A stretch of 64,000 bases of DNA from Streptomyces sp. NRRL F-2580 (GTDB lineage Bacteria; Actinomycetota; Actinomycetes; Streptomycetales; Streptomycetaceae), in the NCBI RefSeq assembly GCF_000720115.1, contig NZ_JOIR01000010.1, positions 186,001 through 250,000 of the forward strand. Direction: 5' to 3'. The stretch's first letter is position 1; each line of letters opens with the position of its first letter. Shown piece after piece: positions 38,064 through 47,222 of the stretch. Made by a program: the position numbers and the translations under genes. A model generated the notes under the pieces. That model had not been told where the DNA came from. It made no database searches and saw only the letters and a program-made list of their open reading frames with translations.

Positions 38064-38726
38064 GTGCTCCTGCTCGCTGTAGATACCGCCACGCCCGCCG
38101 TCACCGTCGCCCTGCACGACGGCGAGACCGTCCTCGCCGAGTCGAACCAGGTCGACGCCCGCCGCCACGGGGAGCTGCTGCTGCCCTCCGTGGACCGGGT
38201 CCTCGCCGAGGCCGGGGTGAAGCTCGACGCCGTCACCGGCATCGTCGTCGGGGTCGGCCCCGGCCCCTACACCGGGCTGCGCGTCGGCCTCGTCACCGCC
38301 ACCACCTTCGCCGCCGTGCTGGGCGTGCCCGTGCACGGGCTGTGCACGCTCGACGGCCTCGCCTACGCCGCCGGCACCGCCGGGATCGAGGGCCCCTTCA
38401 CCGTCGCCACCGACGCGCGGCGCAAGGAGGTCTACTGGGCCCGGTACGAGGACCCGCGCACGCGCGTCGCAGAGCCCGCCGTGGACCGCCCGGCCGAGAT
38501 CGCCGAGCAGGTCGCGGGTGTGCCCGCGGTGGGCCAGGGCGCGCTCCTGTACCCCGAGGTGTTCCCGGACGCGCGCGGCCCCGAGCACCAGTCCGCCGCC
38601 GCGCTGGCCTCCCTGGCCGCGGAACGGCTGGCGGCGGGGGCGGACTTCCTGCCCCCGACCCCGCTCTACCTGCGCCGGCCCGACGCGCAGGTGCCCAAGA
38701 ACTACAAGGTGGTCACCCCGCAGTGA
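38064..38726 (+). CDS. tsaB: tRNA t6A37 biosynthesis protein TsaB
   Basis: Inactive ASKHA-fold partner of TsaD. The N-terminus LLLAVDTATPAVTVALHD and the segment GVGPGPYTGLRVGL are diagnostic. It has 220 residues and a GTG start at 38064. The stop overlaps rimI as GTGA, so the two are coupled. Confidence 0.96.
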   Translation: MLLLAVDTATPAVTVALHDGETVLAESNQVDARRHGELLLPSVDRVLAEAGVKLDAVTGIVVGVGPGPYTGLRVGLVTATTFAAVLGVPVHGLCTLDGLAYAAGTAGIEGPFTVATDARRKEVYWARYEDPRTRVAEPAVDRPAEIAEQVAGVPAVGQGALLYPEVFPDARGPEHQSAAALASLAAERLAAGADFLPPTPLYLRRPDAQVPKNYKVVTPQ

Positions 38727-39244
38727 CCCCGGCGACCCCGCACACCCCGCACTCCCTGCGCGAGATGCGCTGGTGGGACATCGGGCCCGTGCTGGAACTG
38801 GAGCACGAGTTGTTCCCCGAGGACGCCTGGTCCGCCGGGATGTTCTGGTCCGAGCTCGCCCACGCCCGCGGCCCGCAGGCCACCCGCCGCTACGTCGTGG
38901 CCGAGGACGCGTCGGGCCGGCTCGTGGGATACGCCGGGCTGGCCGCCGCCGGCGACCTGGCCGACGTACAGACCATCGCGGCCGCCCGCGACCAGTGGGG
39001 GACCGGGCTCGGCGCCCGGCTCCTGACCGACCTGCTGCGGGCCGCCACCGCGTTCGAGTGCGCCGAGGTGCTGCTGGAGGTACGGGTGGACAACACCCGG
39101 GCCCAGAAGCTCTACGAGCGCTTCGGCTTCGAGCCCATCGGCTTCCGGCGCGGCTACTACCAGCCCGGCAACGTCGACGCGCTCGTCATGCGACTGACCG
39201 ACCCCGCACAAGCACGAACTGAGAGCAGTGAGAGCAATGGCTGA
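38723..39244 (+). CDS. rimI: Ribosomal protein S18 alanine N-acetyltransferase (RimI-like)
   Basis: GNAT acetyltransferase of 173 residues. The acetyl-CoA loop region is [11 protein letters not shown], and the C-terminal motif [23 protein letters not shown] is typical of RimI. GTG 38723 overlaps the tsaB stop by 4 bp. The substrate by homology is the N-terminal Ala of S18, though actinobacterial RimI can be broader. It overlaps tsaD by 8 bp. Confidence 0.93.
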   Translation: MTPATPHTPHSLREMRWWDIGPVLELEHELFPEDAWSAGMFWSELAHARGPQATRRYVVAEDASGRLVGYAGLAAAGDLADVQTIAAARDQWGTGLGARLLTDLLRAATAFECAEVLLEVRVDNTRAQKLYERFGFEPIGFRRGYYQPGNVDALVMRLTDPAQARTESSESNG

Positions 39245-40406
39245 CGAACCGCTCGTCCTCGGAATCGAGACGTCCTGCGACGAGACCGGCGTCGGCGTCG
39301 TCCGCGGCACCACCCTGCTCGCGGACGCCATCGCGTCGAGCGTCGACGAGCACGCCCGCTTCGGCGGCGTCGTGCCCGAGGTGGCCTCGCGGGCCCACCT
39401 GGAGGCGATGGTCCCCACCATCGAGCGCGCCCTGAAGGAGGCCGGGGTCAGCGCCCGCGACCTCGACGGCATCGCGGTCACGGCCGGACCGGGCCTCGCG
39501 GGGGCACTGCTCGTGGGCACCTCGGCGGCCAAGGCGTACGCGTACGCGCTGGGCAAGCCGCTCTACGGGGTGAACCACCTGGCCTCGCACATCTGCGTGG
39601 ACCAGCTGGAGCACGGCCCGCTGCCGGAGCCCACGATGGCGCTGCTCGTCTCCGGCGGGCACTCCTCGCTGCTGCTGGCACCCGACATCACCTCCGACGT
39701 ACGGCCGCTGGGTGCGACCATCGACGACGCGGCGGGCGAGGCCTTCGACAAGATCGCGCGCGTGCTCCAGCTGGGCTTCCCCGGCGGCCCGGTCATCGAC
39801 CGGCTCGCGCGCGAGGGCGACCCGAAGGCGATCAACTTCCCGCGCGGGCTGACGGGGCCGCGCGACGCGGCGTACGACTTCTCCTTCTCCGGGCTGAAGA
39901 CGGCTGTGGCGCGCTGGATCGAGGCGAAGCGGAACGCCGGCGAGGAGGTGCCGGTGCGCGACGTGGCGGCATCCTTCCAGGAGGCCGTGGTCGACGTGCT
40001 CACGCGCAAGGCGATCCGGGCGTGCAAGGACGAGGGTGTCGACCACCTGATGATCGGCGGCGGTGTGGCCGCCAACTCCCGGCTGCGGTCGCTCGCGCAG
40101 GAGCGGTGCGACGACGCGGGGATCGTCCTGCGGGTGCCGCGGCCGAAGCTGTGCACGGACAACGGCGCGATGGTGGCGGCGCTGGGCGCGGAGATGGTCA
40201 AGCGGAACCGGGCGCCCTCCGACTGGGACCTGTCGGCGGACTCCTCGCTGCCGGTGACGGACCCGCATGTGCCGGGGACGTCCCACGGGGGCGGCGACGG
40301 TCACGACGACGGCCACGGTCATGCGCACGGCCACGGACACGGCCACGGACACAGTCACGACCACGACCACGTGCACGAGCTGAGCAAGGACAACCTCTAC
40401 TCATGA
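39237..40406 (+). CDS. tsaD: tRNA t6A37 threonylcarbamoyltransferase TsaD with His-rich tail
   Basis: Catalytic subunit transferring the threonylcarbamoyl group to A37. The N-terminus [17 protein letters not shown] and the metal motif HLASH (about residue 118) are intact, as are SGGHSSLLL and [11 protein letters not shown]. It has 389 residues, about 45 longer than the core. The extra C-terminus is His/Gly/Asp-rich (repeated GHGH and HDHD), a likely metal-binding tail. It overlaps the next gene by 4 bp (ATGA). Confidence 0.95.
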   Translation: MADEPLVLGIETSCDETGVGVVRGTTLLADAIASSVDEHARFGGVVPEVASRAHLEAMVPTIERALKEAGVSARDLDGIAVTAGPGLAGALLVGTSAAKAYAYALGKPLYGVNHLASHICVDQLEHGPLPEPTMALLVSGGHSSLLLAPDITSDVRPLGATIDDAAGEAFDKIARVLQLGFPGGPVIDRLAREGDPKAINFPRGLTGPRDAAYDFSFSGLKTAVARWIEAKRNAGEEVPVRDVAASFQEAVVDVLTRKAIRACKDEGVDHLMIGGGVAANSRLRSLAQERCDDAGIVLRVPRPKLCTDNGAMVAALGAEMVKRNRAPSDWDLSADSSLPVTDPHVPGTSHGGGDGHDDGHGHAHGHGHGHGHSHDHDHVHELSKDNLYS

Positions 40407-40675
40407 GCACCGTCGCGCTGATGTGGGAGGTCCGGGCCGCCGACGGCCGGGGCAACGAACTCCTTGAGTGGGCAAGGGCCCAGGTCCTGGCCCGGGAGCC
40501 GGTGCGCCGCGAGGTGTTCCGGGCGCCGCAGGACCGCGTGCTCGTGATCACCTGGTGGGAGGCGGCCGAAGGGGTGTCGGCGGACCTTCCCGAACTGCCG
40601 GAGCCCGCGGCCGACTTGATCACGCGGGCGGTGCACCGCTGGCGGTTCGAGTCGGTGGAGGTCGACGGGGCCTGA
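40403..40675 (+). CDS. Conserved small protein, possible ABM-like fold
   Basis: A 90-residue protein ([23 protein letters not shown]...). Alternating hydrophobic strands and the pattern VLVITWWEA are suggestive of a dimeric alpha/beta barrel (ABM-like), but no motif is decisive. It overlaps the tsaD stop (ATGA), so its translation is coupled to tsaD. Confidence 0.75.
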   Translation: MSTVALMWEVRAADGRGNELLEWARAQVLAREPVRREVFRAPQDRVLVITWWEAAEGVSADLPELPEPAADLITRAVHRWRFESVEVDGA

Positions 40676-40737
40676 CGGTTCCGGCCCGGTCCGGCCCGGT
40701 CCGGGCGTGGTCCCGGGCTGCGGCTATGGTCATGTGC

Positions 40738-41361
40738 ATGCCTCGCCGTGACCTGCCGCCTCCGCCGCCGCCCGCGCACCTGCGCGCCTGGCCGGACGAG
40801 GGCCACGTACGGGCCGACCGTGCGCGCTTCCTGCACGACCTGGCCCAACGCAGCCTGGGCATCGGGCGGTTGCTGCTGCTCTGGGCCGTCTCGGCCGTCT
40901 TCGCCCTCGGCTGGTCCTTCGTGGGCATGGCCCTGATGGCCTTCGAGCAGGGCGACCCGGTCTCGTTCGTCCTCGCGCTCGTCTTCCTCGTACTGGGCGC
41001 CGGCGTGCTGGTCCCGGCCGGGTTCTGGTTCGCGTGGGGCGCCCGGCGCGACCGCGAGGTGCGGCGGCTGCTGTGCGCGTGGGCCGAGGCGGGCCGGGAC
41101 CCGGAGGCCGACGCCCGGATGCGCGCGCCCGGCCGGAGCCTGACCTGGCTGCTGGCCTCCCTCGCCCTGGGCGTGGCCGGGCTGTGGGTGACCTTCGGCG
41201 TCGCCGTCTCGGCCCGCCCGGGCCAGGAGACGTACGGCGAGGTCACGTACTACATGGGCCTCGGCATGATCCTGTGGATCACCGCTCTCCTGGGCATCGC
41301 CAAGGCCGCCGCCCACTACCGCTGGGCCCTACGCACGACCCGCACGCCACCCACGCCGTAA
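40738..41361 (+). CDS. Unknown four-helix membrane protein
   Basis: A 207-residue protein with a Pro-rich N-terminus (RRDLPPPPPPAHLRAWPDE). It has four hydrophobic segments at about 38-62, 70-95, 130-150 and 165-188, and basic loops. No known family is recognised. The start at ATG 40738 lacks a clear Shine-Dalgarno site; ATG 40732 is equivalent. Confidence 0.7.
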   Translation: MPRRDLPPPPPPAHLRAWPDEGHVRADRARFLHDLAQRSLGIGRLLLLWAVSAVFALGWSFVGMALMAFEQGDPVSFVLALVFLVLGAGVLVPAGFWFAWGARRDREVRRLLCAWAEAGRDPEADARMRAPGRSLTWLLASLALGVAGLWVTFGVAVSARPGQETYGEVTYYMGLGMILWITALLGIAKAAAHYRWALRTTRTPPTP

Positions 41362-41397
41362 CCACAGCCCCGACGCCTGCGAGCCCCCGCCCCCCAG

Positions 41398-41760
41398 CCG
41401 GCCTCCCGGGCCCACGTCTGCGCCCGCGCCGGCCGGGCTGCGCCGGTACCTGGGCTGGGCCCGGGCCCCTCGGCTGTGCCCGCGCCTGGGCTGCGCCCGG
41501 ACCCCTCGGCTGTAACCGCGCCTGGCTGTGCCGGTACCTGGGCTGCGCTCACGCCTGGGCTGTGCTGACGCCGGGCTGTGCTCACGCCTGGCTGTGCCCG
41601 CGCCTGGCCGGCGCCCCGGACGCCTCGGCTGTGCCCGCGCTTGGGCTGCGTCGGCTGCGCCGGTTCCGGGCGGCTCCAGCCCCGTGCCGGCTACGCCAGG
41701 CGGGCCCGCCGCACCTGCTCCGCCGGCTGCCCGGGTAGCGCAGGTTGCGGGGCCGTCGTG
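41398..41760. repeat. Low-complexity intergenic repeats (CTGGGCTG / CCTGGCTGTGCC units)
   Basis: The 509-bp gap 41362-41870 has no convincing gene. Between about 41430 and 41660 short units such as cctgggctg(c/t)g and cgcctggctgtgcc recur imperfectly with period about 20-30. Any open frame through it yields repetitive, homology-free peptide. It lies downstream of both flanking genes (convergent). Confidence 0.7.
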
Positions 41761-41826
41761 TGCGCCCCGTCGGCGAGGCCCGTCGCCCGGCCGCGGCCGC
41801 GCGGGGGTCGCTGCTCAGGCGTCGCC

Positions 41827-41862
41827 GCAGGCGGCCCCGCAGGCGGCCCCGCAGGCGGCCCC
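41827..41862. repeat. Three perfect 12-bp tandem repeats
   Basis: GCAGGCGGCCCC is repeated exactly three times (41827-41838, 41839-41850, 41851-41862), ending 8 bp before the methyltransferase gene's 3' end. A related partial unit (gccgcaggcggccc) at about 41887 lies inside that gene's last codons. Confidence 0.9.
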
Positions 41863-41870
41863 GCGGGAAG

Positions 41871-43067
41871 TCACCGTTCGAGCATCGCCGCAGGCGGCCC
41901 GGCGGGGTGGCCGATCAGCATCGACGGAGCGCCCGCCACCCGGGTCAGGAAGACCGTCGCGGAGTTCGGGCCCTGCGGTTTGACCTTCTTGCGCAGTTCC
42001 TCCGGTTCGACCGCCGAGCCGCGCTTCTTCACGGTCAGGATGCCGACCCCGCGCTCGCGCAGCAGGGCCTTCAGCTTCTTCAGGCCGAACGGCAGCACGT
42101 CCGTGATCTCGTACGCGGTCGCGTACGGCGTCGCGCGCAGCTCGTCGGCGGTGATGTACGCGATGGTCGGGTCGATGAGCCGGCCGTCCAGCTGTTCGGC
42201 GACCTCGGCGACCAGGTGGGCGCGGATGACGGCGCCGTCGGGCTCGTACAGCCAGCGGCCGACCGGCCCGGCCGGCGGATCGGGCAGCGGATCGGTGGTC
42301 CGCAGCCCGCGCGGCCCGGGCAGCAGGGTGGCGCGCACGGTCCCGGGCGCGGTCCCGAACCACAGCACCGCCTCCTTGACGTCCCCCTGGTCGGAGATCC
42401 ACTCGGCCTCGGCCTCCTCCGGCACGGCCTCGTGCGGGATCCCGGGGGCGATCTTGATGGCCGCGTACTTCGCCGTACGGGCGGTGGCGACGGCCCAGGA
42501 CAGCGGCGGCGAGTACGACTCCGGGTCGAAGACCCGCCCGCGCCCGCCGCGCCGGGCCGGGTCGATGAAGACGGCGTCGTAGCCGGAGGTGTCCACCTCC
42601 GTCACGTCCGCCTCCCGCACCTCGATCAGGTCCCCCAGCCCCAGCGCCTCGGCGTTGGCCCGCGCGACGGCGACCGTCAGCGGGTCGCGGTCCACCGCGA
42701 GCACCCGGATGCCGAGCCGGGCCAGGGCGAGGGCGTCGCCGCCGATGCCGCAGCACAGGTCCGCGAGGCTGCGTACGCCGAGGGCCGCGAGCCGCTCCGC
42801 CCGGTACGAGGCGACGGACGCGCGGGTGGCCATCTCGCCGCCGCCGGGCGTGAAGTACATCCGGAAGGCGTCCTCGGCGCCGAACTTCGCCACCGCGCGC
42901 TGCCGCAGCCGGGCCTGCCCGAGCGCGGCGGAGACCAGCCCGGCGGGGTGCTCACGGCGCAGCCGGGTGGCCACGGCGAGCTCCTGGGCGGGGTCGTAGT
43001 CGCGCAGCCAGTCGAGGAGGGCGCGGCCCTCGGGGGTGAGGAGGGCGGCGAAGTCTTCGGGGGTCAC
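41871..43067 (-). CDS. Class I SAM-dependent methyltransferase with THUMP-like C-terminal domain
   Basis: A 398-residue protein with GTG start at 43067. The Rossmann core has motif I DLCCGIGGDALALA, an acidic strand end (VLAVDRD) and the catalytic-type DPARRGGRG. The C-terminal 150 residues (TPYATAYEITDVLPFGLKKLKALLRERGVG) match the THUMP-like tail of this actinobacterial family. An RNA substrate is suggested but not shown. Confidence 0.88.
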   Translation of the reverse strand: MTPEDFAALLTPEGRALLDWLRDYDPAQELAVATRLRREHPAGLVSAALGQARLRQRAVAKFGAEDAFRMYFTPGGGEMATRASVASYRAERLAALGVRSLADLCCGIGGDALALARLGIRVLAVDRDPLTVAVARANAEALGLGDLIEVREADVTEVDTSGYDAVFIDPARRGGRGRVFDPESYSPPLSWAVATARTAKYAAIKIAPGIPHEAVPEEAEAEWISDQGDVKEAVLWFGTAPGTVRATLLPGPRGLRTTDPLPDPPAGPVGRWLYEPDGAVIRAHLVAEVAEQLDGRLIDPTIAYITADELRATPYATAYEITDVLPFGLKKLKALLRERGVGILTVKKRGSAVEPEELRKKVKPQGPNSATVFLTRVAGAPSMLIGHPAGPPAAMLER

Positions 43068-43184
43068 AGGTCCATTGTCGGCGACGGGGCGGACCCGGAC
43101 GGTGTGGGCCAGTCGAAGGAAGGTGCGACCGCGTTCGCGGTGTCTTCCGGGAAGCCCGTGTGTCGGGTGCCAGGATGCGCTGCT

Positions 43185-44135
43185 ATGCAGCTAGTACGAC
43201 AAAAGGAACATAACTCGCAACAGGGTCACCGGTACGCGGCGGGTTCGCGCAGCCGGTTCGGGGTGGCCGTCGCAGCCCTGCTCGTCGCCGCCCTCGGAAC
43301 GGCATGCGGCTCCGGCGGATCCGACGGGCCGGACAAGGCCGCGAAGGAGAAGGCCGCCAAGGCCGCCGAGGCGGGCGCCGCGGGTGCGCTCAGCGCCGCC
43401 GAGAAGGCCAAGGCGGCCCAGCAGGCACGCGTCGCCGCGGCGAAGCGGTGGGGGCTGCGCAAGACGCCGCTCACCGCCCCGGCCGCGCCGAAGGAGAAGC
43501 CCGAGATCACCACGCGCGACGGCTTCGAGGTCGAGGACCAGGAGGAGTACCCACCGGTCTTCACCACCGTCCCGACCGAGGACAAGGTCGTCTTCCTGAC
43601 CATCGACGACGGGTCGGAGAAGGATCCCGAGTTCCTGAAGATGATGAAGGAGCTGAAGATCCCGTACACGGCCTTCCTCAGCGACTACGTCGTGCGGGAC
43701 AACTACCCGTACTTCAAGGAGATGCAGGCCGCCGGCGTCACCCTGAACAACCACACGATCAACCACCGCTACATGCCCGGCCTGTCGTACGAGCAGCAGC
43801 GCGAGGAGATCTGCGGTCAGCAGGACATCATCCAGAAGCAGTTCGGCAAGCGGCCGACCCTCTTCCGGCCGCCGTACGGCAACTACAACCAGGACACGCT
43901 GCGCGCGGCGAAGTCCTGCGGCATCAAGGCCGTCCCGCTGTGGAACGCCGAGGCGTTCACGAACCGCATGGACTACCGCGAGTGGGACCGGGACCTGCAC
44001 CCCGGTGACATCATCCTCACGCACTTCCGGGGTAAGGAGGACTGGAAGGGCACGATGCCTGACATGATCCGTCATGTCATGAAGACCGTCACGGACAAGG
44101 GGTATGCCGTGGCTCGCCTGGAGGATTATCTGTGA
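43185..44135 (+). CDS. Polysaccharide deacetylase lipoprotein (1)
   Basis: A 316-residue NodB-type esterase/deacetylase. It has a basic start, hydrophobic segment and lipobox (LGTAC|GSGG), then an Ala/Lys-rich helical spacer (about residues 48-95) and the NodB domain. Motifs are TIDDGSEKD (Asp pair; Phe is Ile), NNHTINH (HxxxH metal ligands) and RPPYGNYN. It probably removes acetyl groups from peptidoglycan or another surface glycan. The stop overlaps the next gene (GTGA). Confidence 0.93.
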   Translation: MQLVRQKEHNSQQGHRYAAGSRSRFGVAVAALLVAALGTACGSGGSDGPDKAAKEKAAKAAEAGAAGALSAAEKAKAAQQARVAAAKRWGLRKTPLTAPAAPKEKPEITTRDGFEVEDQEEYPPVFTTVPTEDKVVFLTIDDGSEKDPEFLKMMKELKIPYTAFLSDYVVRDNYPYFKEMQAAGVTLNNHTINHRYMPGLSYEQQREEICGQQDIIQKQFGKRPTLFRPPYGNYNQDTLRAAKSCGIKAVPLWNAEAFTNRMDYREWDRDLHPGDIILTHFRGKEDWKGTMPDMIRHVMKTVTDKGYAVARLEDYL

Positions 44136-45046
44136 AGCACGCGCGCCGGTTCGTAGCCGGAACGCTGGCGGCCGGCGCGCTCGCGCTGTCCCTGACGGGG
44201 TGCGGGGACAGCGCGGACAGCAGTGGACGACTGGGGCGCACGACGCAGGGGACGGAGTCCGCGTCCAAGGACCCGAAGGGCTCGAAGGACCCGAAGGGTG
44301 CCGACGCCGCCGGGCCGTCGGCGCCCGCGACGCCGGCGCCGGGGGGCGCGGGCGACGAGGCGTACCGGAAATGGGGCCTGACGGCCCCGCTCGCCTACGC
44401 GCCGAAGCCCGCCCAGAAGCCGCAGATCCCGAAGGCGGCCCCCGGCAAGGTCCCGGTGATAGACCGAATACCCGTGCCGGCCGGGGAGAAAGTGGTCTTC
44501 CTGACCTTCGACGACGGCGCGGAGAAGGACCCCGAGTTCCTCAAGATGGCGGCCGACCTCAAGCTGCCCATCAGCATGTTCCTGACGCACAGTGTCGCGT
44601 CGGCAGACTACGGGCACTTCGAGAAGCTCCGCGACAACGGCTCCGGCAGCACGATAAACAACCACACGCTGACCCACCCGAACCTCCGTACGCTCTCCTT
44701 CGCGGCGCAGAAGAAGGAGATATGCGGCCAGCAGGACCACCTGCAACAGCGCTTCGGCACGCGCCCGCCGCTCTTCCGCCCGCCCTTCGGCAACTACAAC
44801 GACGACACCCTCCGGGCAGCCTCGGAGTGCGGTGTCTCGTCCCTCGTCCTGTGGCGGGTGTCGATGCAGATCAACAACTTCCAGTACGCCGAGGGCTCCG
44901 CCCTCCACCCGGGCGACATCGTCCTGGCCCACTTCCGCGGCCCGGCCGAACTCAAGGGCACCACGGAAACCCAGATGACGACGCGCATGCTCCAACGCAT
45001 CCAGGAACAGGGCTACCGCATAGGCCGCCTGGAGGACTACTTGTAG
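44132..45046 (+). CDS. Polysaccharide deacetylase lipoprotein (2)
   Basis: Paralog of the preceding gene (304 residues), coupled by a 4-bp GTGA overlap. Lipobox SLTGC|GDSA; NodB motifs TFDDGAEKD, NNHTLTH and RPPFGNYN are all present. The shared ending (RLEDYL) and the same spacing of motifs indicate a tandem duplication. A hairpin follows immediately. Confidence 0.93.
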   Translation: MKHARRFVAGTLAAGALALSLTGCGDSADSSGRLGRTTQGTESASKDPKGSKDPKGADAAGPSAPATPAPGGAGDEAYRKWGLTAPLAYAPKPAQKPQIPKAAPGKVPVIDRIPVPAGEKVVFLTFDDGAEKDPEFLKMAADLKLPISMFLTHSVASADYGHFEKLRDNGSGSTINNHTLTHPNLRTLSFAAQKKEICGQQDHLQQRFGTRPPLFRPPFGNYNDDTLRAASECGVSSLVLWRVSMQINNFQYAEGSALHPGDIVLAHFRGPAELKGTTETQMTTRMLQRIQEQGYRIGRLEDYL

Positions 45047-45072
45047 GGGCCTGGCTCCCGAAGCCAGGCCCC
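45046..45072. terminator. Bidirectional terminator between deacetylases and FtsW/RodA gene
   Basis: A perfect 11-bp stem pairs 45046-45056 with 45062-45072, loop CCCGA. It begins at the last base of the deacetylase stop codon, between convergent genes. Confidence 0.8.
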
Positions 45073-45083
45073 GCCCCCGCCCC

Positions 45084-46478
45084 CTACGCCCGCACCACCG
45101 GCGTGATCGTCGTTTCCGCCGGGCCGCGGGCGTCGGCCTCGCGTTGGCGTTCCGCGCTGTCGCTGATGCGGAGCAGGAGGGCGATCATGATCCAGTTGGC
45201 CAGGAGGGAGGAGCCTCCCTTGGCCAGGAAGGGGAGGGCCTTGCCGGTCAGCGGGATCAGGCCCGTCACGCCGCCCGCGACCACGAAGACCTGCAGGGCC
45301 AGCGCCGAGGCCAGGCCGACCGCCAGCAGTTTGCCGAAGGGATCGCGAGCGCCGAGTGCCATGCGCAGCCCCCGCTGCACGAGGAGTGCGTAGAGGATCA
45401 GGACGGCCATGACCCCGGCCAGGCCGAGCTCCTCGCCCACCGTGGTCAGGATGAAGTCGCTGCGTCCCGCGAAGGCGATCAGCTCGGGGTGGCCCAGCCC
45501 GAGGCCCGTGCCCGAGATGCCGCCCGTGCCGAAGCTGAACAGCGCCTGCGCCGACTGGTCCGAGGTGATCCCCGGCGGCCGGTTCTCCCAGTAGTACGAC
45601 AGCGGGTTGAGCCAGGCCGCCACGCGCGCCTTGACGTGGGGTTCGGTCGAGCCGACGACGAACGCGCCGACCGAGGCCATGACCAGGCCGCAGACGATCC
45701 AGCCGGTGCGCTCGGTGGCGACGTACAGCATGACCACGAACACGCCGAAGAAGATCAGCGAGGTGCCGAGGTCGCGCTCGAAGACCAGCACCAGCATCGA
45801 GACGATCCACACCGTGACGATCGGCGCGAGCTGCCGCATCGGGGGCAGCCGCACGCCCAGGAACCTGCGGCCCGTCAGCGCCAGCGAGTCCCGGTGGATG
45901 ACCAGGTACCCGGCGAAGAAGACCGCGATCATGATCTTCACGAACTCTCCGGGCTGCAGCGAGAAGCCGAAGAGTTTGATCCACCGCTTCGCGCCGTACG
46001 TGTCCGCGCCGAAGAAGGCCGGCGCGATCAGCAGCACCAGAGCGACGGCCATCGTGATGTAGATGAACCTCTGCAGCAGCCGGTGGTCGCGCAGCAGCGC
46101 CAGTACCAGGAGGCAGGCGGCGACCCCGACCACCGTCCACATCAGCTGCCCGGGGGCGTTGGCGTCGGAGTTGTAGCGCTCGATGTAGCCCTGGTCGAGG
46201 CGGTGCAGCAGCACCAGCCCGAGCCCCGTCAGCAGCATGGCGATGGGGAAGACCAGGGGGTCCGCGTAGGCCGCGAAGCGGCGCACGCCCAAGTGCCCCA
46301 CCAGGGACAGCAGGGTCATGCTGATGGTGAAGCCGGCGAGGTTGGGCGGCAGCTCGCCGTTCATGGCGAGGCCCGCGGCGGCGTGGCCGAAGACGGCGAT
46401 GGCGATGACGAAGACCAGGAGCAGCGCCTCCGTACGGCGGCGGGCGCCCGCCGACGTCAGGGGCTTCAGTCCACGCAC
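45084..46478 (-). CDS. FtsW/RodA/SpoVE family (SEDS) cell-wall polymerase
   Basis: SEDS glycosyltransferase that polymerises lipid II, with 464 residues, about 12 membrane segments and GTG start at 46478. Signatures include AKRWIKLFGFSLQPGEFVKI, ERDLGTSLIFFGVFVVMLY and GLGLGHPELIAFAGRSDFIL (external loop with the catalytic-type region). A class B PBP partner is not in the window. The subgroup (division, elongation or sporulation) cannot be settled from the sequence alone. Immediately upstream is the LCP remnant. Confidence 0.95.
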   Translation of the reverse strand: MRGLKPLTSAGARRRTEALLLVFVIAIAVFGHAAAGLAMNGELPPNLAGFTISMTLLSLVGHLGVRRFAAYADPLVFPIAMLLTGLGLVLLHRLDQGYIERYNSDANAPGQLMWTVVGVAACLLVLALLRDHRLLQRFIYITMAVALVLLIAPAFFGADTYGAKRWIKLFGFSLQPGEFVKIMIAVFFAGYLVIHRDSLALTGRRFLGVRLPPMRQLAPIVTVWIVSMLVLVFERDLGTSLIFFGVFVVMLYVATERTGWIVCGLVMASVGAFVVGSTEPHVKARVAAWLNPLSYYWENRPPGITSDQSAQALFSFGTGGISGTGLGLGHPELIAFAGRSDFILTTVGEELGLAGVMAVLILYALLVQRGLRMALGARDPFGKLLAVGLASALALQVFVVAGGVTGLIPLTGKALPFLAKGGSSLLANWIMIALLLRISDSAERQREADARGPAETTITPVVRA

Positions 46479-47059
46479 GGGATGCCGCCACCGTCCTTGG
46501 GGGAAGACGGGGAGGACGAAGAGGGCGGGGACGACCCCTCGCGTGACGCCTCAGGTGACGCCCCATGTGACGCCGGAGGTGCGGACGCGGCGCCCGGGGC
46601 GCCGGGGCTCGCGGCGGCTTTGGGTCCGATCTGCTCGGCAATGAGGCGCTTTATCTTCATATCATCTACGACGTTGATGTCCTCCCCATGGTTCCTTCCG
46701 AAGCCTTCGATGGGAAGTGTCGTGAATTGCACCTTCCCCCGGACAGGCTCTTCGCCTGCTTCACGAACGCCGGCACGTCCCATCCCTCGTCCGTGGCCAC
46801 GTCCTGCTTCGCGGCGTCGACCAGCTTGAGCAGCTCCACGGGGTCGGTGAAGGTCCCGGCCGACGTCCAGGTCGCCCATGTCCAGACCGTGCCGCTGGCG
46901 CACGAAGGCGAGCGATTGCCGGCCGTCGAGCGTCTGCGGCCCCACGGGGAAGGTGTTCGCGTTGTATCCGCCGATGTCCGAGCTGCCGGCGTGCAGTTGG
47001 TCGAGGACCTCCTCGGGCAGCTTCTCGCCGTTCTGGTCCCGGCGGCTGTCCAGGCCCAT
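46466..47059 (-). pseudogene. Decayed LytR-CpsA-Psr (LCP) gene
   Basis: Three pieces of an LCP protein can be recognised on the minus strand. Piece A (47059-46865): GLDSRRDQNGEKLPEEVLDQ...GGYNANT joined directly to FPVGPQTLDGRQSLAFVRQRHGLDMGDLD. The central LCP core of roughly 130 residues (including the PRD segment) is missing. Piece B, in another frame (about 46860-46738): AGTFTDPVELLKLVDAAKQD...SLSGG. Piece C, back in frame A (46737-46466): GKVQFTTLPIEGF...NVVDDMKIKRLIAEQ plus a Ser/Pro tail. No N-terminal membrane anchor exists upstream, where repeats begin. The intact enzyme would attach glycopolymers to peptidoglycan; this copy cannot. Confidence 0.85.
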
Positions 47060-47097
47060 GAGGCTTGGGTTGCGCGCTCGTCCTGCGGGGACCCACG

Positions 47098-47214
47098 CCC
47101 TGCGGGCGGCTCGACGGTGTGGACCAGTGCCGGGTGCCCTGCGGGCGGCTCGACGGTGTGGGCCGGTGCCGGGTGCCCTGCGGGCGGCTTGGTGGTGTGG
47201 TGGGTCGGTGCCCC
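47098..47214. repeat. Three 39-bp tandem repeats
   Basis: The unit begins CCCTGCGGGCGGCTCGACGG and starts at 47098, 47137 and 47176. Copies 1 and 2 are nearly identical; copy 3 is diverged. Part of a repeat complex occupying most of 47060-47721, in which I see no supported gene. Confidence 0.85.
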
Positions 47215-47222
47215 GCACGAGG

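Noticed and set aside
34983..38588. A 1201-codon minus-strand open frame
   Set aside because: Antisense shadow of alr, the hydrolase, tsaE and tsaB; only the part 37319-37876 has a credible protein.
41380..41740. Open frames through the CTGGGCTG repeat region
   Set aside because: Low-complexity translation with Trp/Cys runs and no RBS; not protein-like.
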